DNA of 64,000 bases from Mesostigma viride (GCA_009746045.1 RPFO01000076.1:4065433-4129432), one strand, 5' to 3'. Positions 11,281 to 21,085 are shown, counted from the first letter of the stretch. Numbers and translations: made by a program. The notes: generated by a model from the letters alone, not told the origin.

Positions 11281-11411
11281 AAAACCCGTGCAACTTGGAG
11301 GTCAGGGGTTCGAATCCTCACTGAGGCAGCTCCGGCGCATTTAGTGGTGCGTGCTCAGCGGCCTAGGCGGATGTCTCGGGCTCTTCGTCCCCCTCCACGA
11401 GGCCAGGTTTT
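11281..11411 (+). other. tRNA-like core 2, family 1
   Basis: CTTGG-AGGTC-AGGGG-TTCGAAT-CCTCA-CTGAGGC-A has the order and spacing of a tRNA anticodon-stem 3' side, variable loop, T arm and acceptor 3' strand. The B box GGTTCGAATCC (11307-11317) is perfect. The T stem is weak (one G-T pair, one A-A mismatch). Further on, GCTCAGCGGCCTAGGCGG resembles a D-arm/A-box region of a leucine- or serine-type tRNA, but in the wrong order. A 5' acceptor match GCCTCAG lies at 11240-11246 in the neighbouring palindrome. It is not a valid tRNA gene. Confidence 0.55.
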
Positions 11412-11617
11412 AGTTAGGTTAAATAGTGCCGGAACCTTTTGCCGCCTGAGGCAAATCGGTCCGTAACACTATTTTGCCCGGAATAACCACTTCCGAGCAC
11501 CCAAGTTAATTCGGCCGAATTAACTTGGGTGCTCGGAAGTGGTTATTCCGGGCAAAATAGTGTTACGGACCGATTTGCCTCAGGCGGCAAAAGGTTCCGG
11601 CACTATTTAACGTAACT
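11412..11617. repeat. 206-bp palindrome, unit 3
   Basis: Starts AGTTAGG and ends CGTAACT; otherwise as unit 1. Its right end abuts the target duplication TGGAC. Confidence 0.95.
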
Positions 11618-12133
11618 TGGACCCCTTACACGGGCGGCCATAGAGACCAGGCCTTGCTTCAGCTTGGGTGCCCCCAGTGGGCTGCTTGACCAAAGTACCA
11701 AGTGGTGACTGGTGCTTACTGGTTGACAGCCGGTCCTTCAGGGTTAGGTACACCCTCCTGGACAGGAGTTGGTATGGAATGTCACTCCTACCAGCTGAGA
11801 ATCATGCCTGGCCCTCCCCATGGGGTTCAGAAGAGTCGCCAGGACTTAAGTCGACGCCTTTGGCCTCAAACAGTTAGGCCATGCAAGGGCAACCCGAATG
11901 TTGGTTCTTACAGGTTGCTGTACATATGTTTTCTAGTGCTTGTTTCCAACCTGTTGCTAATAAAGAACCTGGTTGTGTGACCATGTGGAACATGGTTGCC
12001 AGGGGGCCACATTCTGGGTTATATAATGCTTGAATAAAACATAATCATGTCATGTCATTCTCATGTTGTTCCCATGGTTGTCATGTTTCTCTTGTGTAAA
12101 GTTCCAGGTCACCTATAAACCTGGAGGTTGGGG

Positions 12134-12150
12134 TGGGGTTCAATTCCCCA
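12134..12150 (+). ncRNA. tRNA T-arm-like hairpin in 3' UTR (element A)
   Basis: TGGGG-TTCAATT-CCCCA: a perfect 5-bp stem and a 7-nt T loop with a consensus Pol III B box (GGTTCAATTCC, 12137-12147). Just upstream CCAGGT and ACCTGG can pair, like an anticodon stem. Matching hairpins are at 32064-32080, 42100-42116 and, diverged elsewhere but kept here, 22214-22230. It is not a complete tRNA. Confidence 0.55.
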
Positions 12151-12334
12151 GCAGAGCCACAGCCTGGCATGAGTGATTCCTGGGCTTAACACCCAGTGAA
12201 GACATGGGCTCCCCAATGAGGCAGTATTTGTATAGGTGCTACCTGGGTCTCTTTGAGCATAAAAGGGACAGGCTGGCCAAGGCGGGCGCCATAAGAACGG
12301 GCGCCTGTGATAACTGTGAAAGATCAGGAACTCA

Positions 12335-12344
12335 CAATAGTACG
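12335..12344 (+). promoter_or_regulatory. 3' UTR complement of the primer-binding position (A)
   Basis: CAATAGTACG is the exact reverse complement of 4610-4619. If an RNA ended after this G, its 3' end would pair with the base next to the LTR, as a reverse-transcription primer must. Confidence 0.55.
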
Positions 12345-12424
12345 TTCTTGGCATCCTGTAATCCCAGCCATTGGACTAGGTAATGTGCCTTGACTTTAAT
12401 CTAGCACCAAGTTCCCAACCAAAG

Positions 12425-12450
12425 TTCACAGTTCTGGCTGCTCGCTAACT
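12425..12450 (+). repeat. Remnant of 3' LTR, element A
   Basis: Matches the last ~26 bp of the LTR (4584-4609), ends GCTAACT and is followed by the target duplication GATGG. Confidence 0.8.
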
Positions 12451-12642
12451 GATGGATCTCCTCAGGAGTATTGTGAGCAGTGATGCCACGTGGCTCATGC
12501 CTTCGGACATGGGGGAAGACTGGAGTCCCTGCCTCCTTCTCGTTGTGCCCCACATACAGGAATGTAAAGGACTATAAGAAGTGCTTTGCGTTTCAATCCC
12601 CGGCCACGGATATGTGGCGCGTGTGTAATAATTAGTTAAGGT

Positions 12643-12729
12643 GCATTAATCAATCAATTAATTAATTAATTAATCAATCAATCAATTAATTAATTCAGTT
12701 AAGGTGCATTAATCAATTAATTAATTAGG
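12643..12729. repeat. AATT/AATC microsatellite
   Basis: Runs of ATTA and ATCA units, with the segment AGTTAAGGTGCATTAATCA occurring twice. The rest of 12456-12967 shows no gene. Confidence 0.85.
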
Positions 12730-12967
12730 AACATAACTCGGTTGGGAGTACATGTAGCACATATCCCTGAGAAGGGGCATATGGCTTTTAATACATTCTG
12801 GGCTACTTCCTGCAAGGGTAGGGATGTAAACTACACCTGCTCTGGGTGCACAAAGGGCACCTGCACACCACTGTATTCAGGCACCTAGGGGGCCGACAGA
12901 GGTGGGAAGATCATAATGGCTATACAAAGGCTAGGGCATGGCTTCTCATCAGAGAGTGACTCTCTGC

Positions 12968-13063
12968 ATAGGCAGAGCTGGGCTAAATTCTTAATGCATC
13001 ATCCATGGGGAATCCCATTATAGGCAGAGCGTGGCTAAATTCTGAAAGCATCATCCATGGGGG
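12968..13063. repeat. Tandem duplication, 52-bp period
   Basis: Two copies beginning ATAGGCAGAG and including CATCATCCATGGGG, with a few differences. Confidence 0.75.
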
Positions 13064-13222
13064 CAATTATGGGCGCACATGCGCGTGGGCCACTTGCTAT
13101 GCTCAACCTTAATAATCTGCACTACTGCTACTTATTCCCTAGACTGGGGTTGCTGGGGTGGCCGGGGGTGCCTGCCAGGGCTTCGGTGGTCGACGTGGAT
13201 GACGTGGACCCCCCCTCCAGTA

Positions 13223-14570
13223 CTATACCGGTTTTCCCCCTGCGCTCTGCCGGAGCTGGAGGTAGATCGGCCATAGCTCGCGTCGTCGTTGTTGCTGGGC
13301 CAGGGTCAGGTCTTTGTCCAGCGCGTAGCGAGTCCTAGAGAGCTTCTTGCGGCCTTTAAGGAACGACAGCTTATCCGCCATGTACTTAAATTAAGGTGAG
13401 GAGCACGGGGGCCGGGCCAGCCTTACCCCGCGCGCGGGGAAGGCGGGCAGCCGACATCCGCAGCTCACCAGTGAGATGCATGGGGGCAAGAATGTCGTGC
13501 AAAAATGCCGTGACTATAAGAGTCGTCGAGGTCTCATCTGCCGGCTGGTCGAAGTGCTTGACGATGACATTGTGGCTGCGCTGGGTGCGGTCGGCCTCCT
13601 CGCGGAGGTCGAGGGCTTGTTGCTTGAGCTGTGCCGTGATGGTGGAGGTGGTGGAGGTGGTGTGGTGCTTGAGCAGGTCCGCCCAGGTCTGGGTGGGAGG
13701 GGCGTCACTGCCTGGGCCAGCGGGGGCTGGCTTGGCGGCAATGTCCTTCACCGCCTGGGCGGTGATGCCTGAGGTGTTTTGCAGGCACTCGATGGCGATG
13801 GCGGTGTCCTTGAGGCGCTGGTCGATGTCGAGGAGCTGGGCTTCAAGGGCGGCGGCCGGTGGAGGTGGAGGTGGCAGTGGAGGTGGAGGCGAGGAGGGTT
13901 GAGGTGGAGGTGACGGTGGTGGAAAGGTGAGGGAGCTCAGCAGCCAGCGTGCCGCCCATTGCCGCCACATCTGCAGCGAGCTGGGGGGTCACGTGCTGCT
14001 CCAAAGCGTCCTTAAAAGGAGGTTTGCGGACGATGGTGTCGGTCGCGACGGTGGCGGGCGGCCATTGCATTGGGTGAGGGAGCCCAGATCTTGGCTTCGG
14101 AGCGCCCGAGGAGGGAGCAGAGGGCGAAGCGCTGGAGCCGGGGGCGATTCGTGCGGAGAATTTTTGGGAGATCTTCAGTGCTGTTGAAAGGCTGGCCACT
14201 TGGCCAGCGCCGGGCCGCAATTGTGGGAGATGAGGTGCGAGCACAGGTCAATAAGCGAGGCGTGCGTGCCGTAAAACACGTCTTCCATGAAGGCTCCTGG
14301 GCTGCAATTCCAGTAGCCATGTGCATTGATGTCAAAGGCGATCTCGTCCCAGTGCGGCAGTCCTCGGCAGAGCGACTGCGTTTGGGCTCAGGCGATGCAG
14401 ATGGCGAGGCAAGCCCGGAGGCCGGGGGGCTGGGCACCCACCATTGCACGACTAGTGTCACCGCTGCCTTCCGGGCCTGAGGGCGGAGCTGCAGCCGGAG
14501 CTGCAGACGTATTTTCAGGGCTTAGCGCAGCCGCCATGCTGCGTTGCGTAGAGGAGCGTTTGCTCGTCAT
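13223..14570 (-). pseudogene. LINE ORF1-like protein, frameshifted
   Basis: Minus-strand frames starting near 14570 (MTSKRSSTQ) encode a low-complexity N-terminus, a folded segment (PHWDEIAFDINAHGYWN), a Pro-rich stretch, a helical segment (LEAQLLDIDQRLKDTAIAIE) and RSHNVIVKHF. After a frame change at 13386 comes LSFLKGRKKL...LDKDLTLAQQQRRREL. The last blocks match the L1-type ORF1/RRM-CTD pattern (R-x-NV-I/V; K-x-R-x-L; EDLT-x-x-Q-x-x-RR). At least three frame changes are needed. No reverse transcriptase is adjacent. I call it the ORF1 remnant of a non-LTR retrotransposon. Confidence 0.5.
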
Positions 14571-14858
14571 ATATTGCGTAATAGCTCCAGAAAATTATAT
14601 CAGTGTGTGCGTCTTAGAAAGACGAAGCGATTGTGATATTCACGGCCGAATTTGGCATGCCCAGACGTGAAAGTTATGAGCTCCGCCGTCAGCCATGGCT
14701 ACCTCGTGGCTCGTGGCTCGTGGCGTTAAGGTGCATGCGGGCCATATTGCATGCAGCCGTGTTCATAAATAAGCCATTTTCACATGTGGATGCTCGATCG
14801 ACAATTGACTTTTTTCTTATTGTATGTGATTCAATGAGGCCACAGGGGATGATGGGTC
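14571..14858. other. No gene seen
   Basis: AT-richer sequence between the LINE-like remnant and LTR B. No coding or RNA feature could be supported. Confidence 0.5.
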
Positions 14859-15507
14859 AGTTAGCATTCTGGGCAGCCAATATGCTAAGTGGATGCAGTT
14901 TGGAAAGACCTTTCCAACGCCGTGCTGACCGCCTGATACAGACAAGGGACAAGGAAGATATGAGGTCCCGAAGTCCTAGCCATCCGCGGCCGGCGAAGGT
15001 GCAGTCCTCTGGTGTAGTGGACAGGACACGTGGCAGGCCGTGCCTACACAGGCTTAGCCTGTCCATCACGTGACTGTGGTCCACGTAGACCAGGAGGAGC
15101 AGCAGCCTGTGACTGGTGGGGTGCTGGAGCTGGCACAGGACTGCAAGGATACTAGCTAGACCTTGCAGGCTTGTGACAGGTCCTGTACTTCCTAGGTTGC
15201 AGGAGTCTAGGCAAATCCAGCTCGTCCTGGCTCTGCACTGATGCCAGTGGACGTTGGGGATTTGCTTGCACGCCTGCACGTGCCTCGTCACACCGATGGG
15301 AACGAGGAACAACGAAGGGGATATAGCTTGGTCATGGGGATGACCAGCTATCTTGGCAAGCACGAACCGTGGGCGCCCACATTGGACGTGGAAGTGACCA
15401 CCGTGGTCGTGACTTGGTGCACGGGTTAAAAGGTTGCTGCCTGCAACTTTGGCTCATCCCGTTGTGTGAAAGACCAGGAGCTCACGCTCTGGGCTTTGTT
15501 GCTAACT
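14859..15507 (+). repeat. 5' LTR of element B
   Basis: 649 bp, AGTTAGCATT...GCTAACT, same family as LTR A. Directly followed by CGTACTATTG (15508-15517), the same primer-position sequence as in A and D. Confidence 0.9.
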
Positions 15508-15538
15508 CGTACTATTGCACTTTCCTGTTGCAATTTTC

Positions 15539-16701
15539 ATGTCGGCCGACGCTCGGGCAAGGACGCCTGCGCCAGAGTCTTCGAGCCGTCAGGATTCGTC
15601 GGGTGCCGCCGGTGCGAGAGGGTCCATTTTACCCTTACACGCACCATGCAGTCGAACGCGTCCACCTTCGTGCAGGCCACCTACGTGGCGCGAGGGCTTG
15701 CTGTCAGGGAGGGTGGGTTGTGGTTTTTGGCAACGCTGCTGGGCCGTCGGCAAACGATCCAGTGGTGATGCGCATTAGGGCGACAACATCGCCAAGCGAA
15801 ACGGGCAGGGTCGCCACGGAACGTCTCGTTGGCATACGCGACGAGATTGCGTCTTTGATTTACAGCCTTGAAGTCGCGTACCCGGGTGGGCACGTGACCT
15901 TACAGGCGCTTGACTTGGCCCGCGAGTCGCTGTTTCAGCTGGTCGCCATTTGCTTGGGCGGTGCAAGGCTGTTCAATCGATCACTGGGTGGCCACCAGTT
16001 CGTTGGGGGAAGGCACTGACGCATCCCACATCATACGGGACGCGCAAACGCGGGAGCAAGACAACCTGTGGTCATCTGCCGAAGTCGTCGCACAGACGTG
16101 CGAGCATCTGGTCAACATCCTGATCCAGGAGTCCCGCGGGCACGCGAATCATTGGGTCATTACCACAAGGCCGGCGGGCATTTGGTCCACTTTGGACACG
16201 CCCCGGGTGCAAAGGGCGCCAGGTACGATTGGGCCGACCGTGAGTGTAATCACCGGTCGTGAGGTTTCTGCCGAAGACTTCCACGATCAGTTCGTGGACC
16301 GACCTGTGGGCATCAGTGCAAGGTCCTCGCAACAGATTGACGAGGGCGACGGGACGCAGGAGGGGTACTCGGCTCGGCGACGAGCAAAGCTGCACATTCC
16401 GGCAGAGCCAGATCACGATTTTGGTGAGTTTGGTCGAGGGTCGTGCAACGAGCGGCGTGGAGGTGGAAGCCGTTGGGTAAGGGACCTGGAGTGGTCTCGT
16501 CGAGGCAGCGAGCAAAGGGTGCCGGTAGAGTTGTCGGCTGACGGGTGACCGGTTAGCCGGGTGTTTGGGCCTTACAACGAGGCGGAGGTCCGAGCGGTAC
16601 CCAGGGTTGGAACACCGGTGGCGCTCACTGCGCAGGAGCGTGAGGCGGAAGCAGCGTCTGAGGAGCAGCCAGCAGCCTCTTCAGGCGACGCCAGCGCTTG
16701 A
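15539..16701 (+). pseudogene. ORF0 of element B, frameshifted
   Basis: ATG TCG GCC start 31 nt after the LTR. Contains the ORF0 blocks RIRDEIASLIYSLEV-like, HWVITTRPAGIWSTLDTPR, EDFHDQFVDRP and QQIDEGDGTQEGYSARRRA. Frame changes near 15600 and 15980 and a stop at 16546-16548 break it. Ends with a TGA at 16699-16701, 53 nt before gag. Function unknown; see the intact copy in element D. Confidence 0.75.
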
Positions 16702-16754
16702 GCCTGTTCTTCCTTTTCCTTCGCCTGTATTGTCGTGTCGCCACTTTGTATATA

Positions 16755-18111
16755 ATGCCTCGTGGAAAGCCCGGCGACGGCGACAAGGGCGAGGTGGAGG
16801 CACCGACTGGTGAAAGCCAGGAGCCGAGGAAGGACAAGAAGCAGTTGGTGGGGGAGGCTATAGTCCCTGCCAGCGACGGGAATGGGGCTAAGCGACCAGG
16901 GACGGCAAGCGGCGGCATGAGGAGACGGTGGAGGAGGCGAGGAAGGTGCGGGCGACATGGCCATCTGATGCAGTGATGGTGGCAAACAGCCAGCCAGCCG
17001 TGGAGAAGCGTAAGAGGGATGTCTCCTCTGACGGCAATGGTAAGAGGCTCCATGTTGATGTGCCCTCCCCTATGCCTGCTGGCCCTAGTGGTGCTGTTGT
17101 TGTGACACCCGCTGCATGTGGGGGAGCCAGTAAGGGCACTGCCGGGGTCGAGGCCTCACATGAGTGCAGTTTCTATTATGAATGGGCAGAAGAACCCACC
17201 ACTAGCACAGGAGGCCTTGGACAAGTGGCTAGAGGACATGGAGTTGGTTGTGCTCTCCGTGGACCCCACTGTCAACCTAGTGCAGGTGTTCCATTCATCC
17301 ACGTGCAACAGGGATTCCTCAGAGCGTGTCAGGGAGAAGACTAGGACGGCTGTCAAGGATAAGCTAACCTGGGCTCAGTTCCTGGATGGGTTGAGGGAAG
17401 AATTTTCTGATAAGGTTCTCAACCTCACCAACTATTACAAGCACCAGTATGACACCTTTGAGATAGTGGGCCCTGTAGCAGAGGAATGGGCAAGGCTCAA
17501 CCGTATCAGGGACAAGGGGGCTAAGTATGGCTTCCTGGTCACAGATAGGGCCTTAGCAGACTATTTCCTGGACCGTATGGGTTTGAGTGTGCATGGATGG
17601 CAGGAACAGCGCCCGAATGCCAGACTGATGGCTCCTTGCGTGCTTTGGAGCTTGTGATCCTCAGCATCAGGAAGCCAGACCCTGTTTGCAAGGCCATCCA
17701 GTCCCACGGCACGGCAATGCCACCTCCGCTGTGCAGAGCCAAGGTGATGTCCCCGGGTACCCAGCCCGTCGTGGGGCACAGCCTAACAAGCGTAGGCGCT
17801 TCAGGCGCCAGAGGAATGGGGCTCAGGGTGGAAAAGGGCAAGGTTCCCAAGGAGGGGTTGGGGGCCAGCAAGCTGGTGGTCAGCAGGGAAAGGGTGGCCA
17901 GGGGCAAGGTAAGGGCCAAGCTCAAGACAACCAGGGCAAGCAGGGTGGGCAGTCTCAGGGAGGCCAGGGGAAACCTGGCAAGGGGGCTGGGTCTGGGAAG
18001 AAGGGTGGAGCATGCTTTGTGTATGGCAAGGAGGGTCACTGGCGACGTGAGTGCCCTGACAGGAACAAGGCCAAGCCTGCTGGGGCAGGGGGCCAGTCTG
18101 GGCAGCAGTGA
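16755..18111 (+). pseudogene. gag: gag of element B, frameshifted
   Basis: ATG in TATATAATGCC. Same capsid-like blocks as A. The zinc knuckle reads CFVYGKEGHWRRECPD, so the second Cys of the CCHC is replaced by Tyr. Frame changes occur near 16910, 17120 and 17600. The last codons (GQQ) and TGA CTA at 18109-18114 keep the gag stop in frame with pol. Confidence 0.8.
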
Positions 18112-18233
18112 CTAGGTACGCCATCCCCTGTAAATAGTCAGTCACCCCTTGGGGAAGGTGTGTTGGATGTACAGAAGGATAGGGGTGTGCCCCTTGTGCA
18201 GCACCAAGGGTGTAAAGATGTTGTTCTTCCACT

Positions 18234-19318
18234 ACAGTATGGCGAATATTACCCCCAAACCTATGCATCACCCTCGTCCCGGCCTAAGTGTCCCCGGACC
18301 CACCGGACAACTTGCATCCGTCACAAGTGGCGCGGCGCTCAAGGCGCGGCGCGAAATTTGACCGTTTGTCAAACCACCCGACAGGTCGGGTGGTTTCCCG
18401 ACTAAGGGTAAAAAAAACACGGGTTAATAGGGTAGGATGAGCTTGAAACTATTGGCAAACCCCCTCCCCCCAGGCGGCAGGGGCGTAGGTTAGATTATAG
18501 TTTAGCTAGCCGGATTTTGTAGGTAGTTTTTTTTGCGGCTCCATCCACCCCCACCCCGCCGGCCTGTCCATGGAATATGTGCTACATGTCCTCCCAACGG
18601 AGGCATGATTATAATTTACTGAATTTAATTTTTTTCAATGTCATATGCAATGCACCTACTGTCACGGAGTTTATCAAGGAGACAACCATCCTATTTATGA
18701 CCATCCTTCTCCTTCTTCACCAAGAGATAGGGCAGGGGCATCTGCTTGGGTGGTTATTCGCTCCTAACGGGGGGGTGGGCCGGCGTGGCGGGGCGCGGCG
18801 CGGCGGGGTGGGTGCCGATTGCCGAATGCTAACTAGGTAGATGTCCTTCCGAAAATGGGCTCCGCCGACGAAAGTTTTAACGTGAAAGTTACAACGCACG
18901 TTACTTGATATAAATAATAAACTGCCTGACTGACAGACGACCAGAAGCATGGACATCGAAGCAGAAAGGTTGCGCGCGCCAGGACGGCGCTCCCATCACG
19001 ACGCTCTGCGATTATCTCGTTAACAAATCGGGCTGACTGTCGCAACAATCGTGATTGCAAGCCCAGTTCCAGGCTGCTCTGCATTGCTAGCGCACTACAG
19101 CTGCTGCATGTGCTAGTGCTTCTCTGTCGCGCAGAACCCACAGTGCTGCCCATTCGTCGACACCTCCTACAAGATAAGCGCGAGCCTGAGCCGGCGCCAC
19201 AATCCTTCATTGAAGGCAATTGGGTGAGCAGGCGCGCTCAGGCTGTCCGTTTCCACTTTCCAGACATGCATGTGTACATTCTCTTCTGCTGAGGGCAGCC
19301 TTTGTTACCGCATGGGAG
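18234..19318. other. Unassigned sequence after the element B breakpoint
   Basis: Begins with CACTACAGTATGG at the breakpoint (18230), which looks like a CACTA-type transposon end but could be chance; no partner terminus was found. GTCAAACCACCCGACAGGTCGGGTGG (18370s) holds a short hairpin. A G-rich run is at 18768-18810. Small open frames here show no recognisable domain. Confidence 0.35.
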
Positions 19319-19477
19319 GCCTGGGTTGGCATGGGTTGTGCTGAGAACTGAGAAGCCTTATCAGAAAAACAGGGGCACGATCCTAGTTTGTGAGAGTCTG
19401 GCCCATTCGGGAGGTACGTCCTGTTTTTCTGATAAGGCTTCTCAGTTCTCAGCACAACCTATGCCACCCAGCCCAGG
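19319..19477. repeat. Foldback repeat, ~55-bp arms (MITE-like)
   Basis: Left arm 19319-19372 and right arm 19420-19477 are inverted copies with small indels (shared core AGAACTGAGAAGCCTTATC) around a 47-bp loop. No transposase. Typical of a miniature inverted-repeat element. Confidence 0.8.
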
Positions 19478-19524
19478 CTTATTCCCACCCGGATAGAAGT
19501 AGTACCGGGTGGGAATAATAAGCC
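19476..19524. repeat. Adjacent hairpin
   Basis: GGCTTATTCCCACCCGG faces CCGGGTGGGAATAATAAGCC across 12 bp. It abuts the foldback repeat and may be part of the same or a nested element. Confidence 0.7.
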
Positions 19525-19893
19525 TTTCTAGCGTTTGGCAGTGTGATACCCGGAATGTGCTCATATATTCGCGCTTTGTTGTCTGGCTAGGACGTTTTCT
19601 GGAATGCGATGTACTGGCAGTAGGCGTTCCTACGTGTACAATGCACACATGCTCTACTGACAGGGTCAGCTGCTCGCACTACTATGGTAAAACATGGAGG
19701 GGAAGAGTAAAGATGCTGGAGGGAGCCCCGGGCCGTGGAGCAGAGGAAGGACTCTGACTCACGACTGCCCGATGATGTCATGGTCACCTGGCATGCAAGT
19801 GGTGGCTCGATTCCGTTTAATTGTGCCACCAAGATAAGAGATTTGGTGAGCTATGCTCGTTTTATCTATTACTAACCTGCTGAGCGGAGAATG

Positions 19894-20164
19894 AGTTAGG
19901 TTAAATAGTGCCGGAACCTTTTTGCCGTTGGGGCAAATCGGGCCGGAACACTATTTTGCCCGGAATAACCACTTCCGAGCACCCAAGTTAATTCGGCCGA
20001 ATTAACTTAGGTGCTCGGAAGTGGTGAATCCGGGCAAAATAGTGTTCCGGCCCGATTGGGGCCGAATTAACTTAGGTGCTCGGAAGTGGTGAATCCGGGC
20101 AAAATAGTGTTCCGGCCCGATTTGCCCCAACGGCAAAAAGGTTCCGGCACTATTCCACCTAACT
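19894..20164. mobile_element. Solo palindromic element, family 1 variant
   Basis: Starts AGTTAGGTTAAATAGTGCCG and ends in CCTAACT. It is a diverged relative of the 206-bp palindromes at 10737-11617, without a tRNA-like core. Part of the right arm (20006-20060) is duplicated, so the arms are unequal. Flanks GAATG and CACTT do not match, so a target duplication is not supported. It resembles a solo LTR of the palindromic family. Confidence 0.75.
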
Positions 20165-20302
20165 CACTTAGCATGGCACAAAAAATCAGGAAAATCGGGA
20201 CACTGAGCATGACACTTGAGAACTCTCAAGTGCATGAAGACAGGACACTTATGCATTATATGTGGATGCAGAAACGATGCAGTTGACACACATGTTCATT
20301 GG

Positions 20303-20327
20303 AAATAAATAAATAAATAAATAAAGT
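20303..20327. repeat. AAAT microsatellite
   Basis: Five to six AAAT units. Confidence 0.85.
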
Positions 20328-20377
20328 GTGACAAGCACACAACAAGTTACATCAATCCATCATTACCAGGAATATAA

Positions 20378-21085
20378 TCAATCCCACTCCTCATCAGTGT
20401 ATGCAGCACTGTCAGAGTCCGCATAATTTACTACCACACGTTGCCTCTCACTTCTCCTTTGTGTGGGAATGCATGCCTCATGCACCGTCGCTGCTCAGCG
20501 ACAAATCACTAGCTATGTCATCAGGGCTTGATGCGCTGCCACTAGCCGCTGCCATGGACTTGCCAGCAATGCTCTTGCCACGCGAGCGGTTTGGTGCAGT
20601 GGTTGCTTGTGGTTCTACCAATGTGCCAACAGTGCGCTTGCCACATGAGCGACTTGGTGCAGTGGTTGCTTGTGGCTCTACCAATGTGCCAACAGTGCGC
20701 TTGCCACGTGAGCGATTAGGTGCAGTGGTTGCTTGTGGCTCTGCAGCCATGCGTGCAGTGCTTGCTTGTGGATCTATGGGTGCAGTGCGATTACCTTGTG
20801 ACTCGTGTTGTCATGTCTCTTCGCTTAACACAAAGTGTCACCTTGCGCTGCAGGTTCATATCAGCATACACGTCTGTGGTTCTCAGCTGAGCACCCGCAG
20901 CACGGGACAATACATGCTGAGCTGCACTACACGTTTCCTTTACCATCTGCCATGGTAATTTACAGTGCACGATAGCTATCTCAGGTGCATACTCTGGATC
21001 AACTACAAAACCAACTGAACATACACTCCCGGGAAGGACTAAAGCATCCTGCTTGGGCGCTCGCTCCCCTAAAGGTATAAGCGTC
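20378..21085 (-). pseudogene. Gene H, C-terminal part (split by element D)
   Basis: Continues in frame from the segment at 39281-39646 when element D and one AATCC copy are removed. Visible blocks: LTLIPLGERAPKQ, VDPEYAPEIAIVHCKLPWQM, and a TRVT segment ending at AAG-GTAAT, a possible splice donor. Then come three imperfect 21-residue repeats (EPQATTAPNRSRGKRTVGT) and an acidic tail ending DEEWD. A TGA replaces an expected Arg codon after SLSSDGA. The N-terminal exon has a YGRITHIL...VFLKVALFD pattern that faintly recalls DUF4216 of CACTA transposase genes. That assignment is weak, and a host gene is possible. Confidence 0.5.
20571..20760. repeat. 63-bp coding tandem repeat in gene H
   Basis: Three units of about 63 bp containing GTGCAGTGGTTGCTTGTGG, in frame with gene H on the minus strand. 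Confidence 0.8.

Larger units (their letters stand above)
10737..11617. mobile_element. Palindromic tRNA-core element, family 1 composite (881 bp)
   Basis: Inserted in the RNase H end of element A with target duplication TGGAC at 10732-10736 and 11618-11622. Structure: palindrome 10737-10942, core 10943-11074 (minus), palindrome 11075-11280, core 11281-11411 (plus), palindrome 11412-11617. Each palindrome is 206 bp. Ends are AGTTACG...CGTAACT, and the 5-bp duplication matches those of the copia-like elements. No protein is encoded. I infer a non-autonomous element with palindromic LTR-like units, mobilised in trans. A foldback DNA transposon is the alternative. Confidence 0.85.
11618..12424 (+). 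other. 3' end of pol and 3' UTR of element A
   Basis: After the insertion the last pol codons resume, then a non-coding region follows. AATAAA signals occur at 11959-11964 and 12033-12038. Downstream of them is a structured block: a T-arm-like hairpin (12134-12150), a GGCGCC stem (12285-12305) and the site complementary to the primer-binding position (12335-12344). The same order recurs in C, D and E. It ends abruptly at a deletion joining it to the LTR stub. Confidence 0.75.
3958..12450 (+). mobile_element. Copia-like LTR retrotransposon A
   Basis: Order: 5' LTR, ORF0, gag, pol, 3' UTR and a stub of the 3' LTR. The target duplication GATGG is present at 3953-3957 and 12451-12455, which fixes both ends. 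The 3' LTR is reduced to its last ~26 bp (12425-12450), so an internal deletion removed the end of the 3' UTR and most of the LTR after insertion. ORF0, gag and pol carry frameshifts, so the copy is dead. A palindromic element with its own target duplication sits at 10737-11617. Internal sequence is very close to elements C and E. Confidence 0.9.
14859..18233 (+). mobile_element. Copia-like element B, 3'-truncated
   Basis: 5' LTR, ORF0, gag and the first ~120 bp of pol. Homology to A/C/E stops at 18230-18233 and unrelated sequence follows. No 3' LTR or matching target duplication (left flank GGGTC) was found. Confidence 0.85.

Noticed and set aside
11281-11411. Permuted tRNA gene (3' half before 5' half)
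   Set aside because: The order T arm, acceptor, then D-arm-like sequence is suggestive, but no 5' acceptor strand complementary to CTGAGGC lies before the D-arm-like part, and the anticodon arm cannot be closed.
10737-11617. Simple foldback or MITE DNA transposon
   Set aside because: Not excluded, but the repeated palindrome-core-palindrome order, the shared AGTTA/TAACT ends and the 5-bp duplications identical in length to the copia-like elements fit an LTR-type non-autonomous element better.
12580-12620. Possible tRNA 3' end around TTTCAATCCCCGGCC
   Set aside because: The B-box match is imperfect and neither stem nor acceptor closes.
20401-20958. 185-residue plus-strand ORF with repeats
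   Set aside because: The repeats encode a more plausible Ala/Pro/Thr/Arg repeat in frame with gene H on the minus strand.
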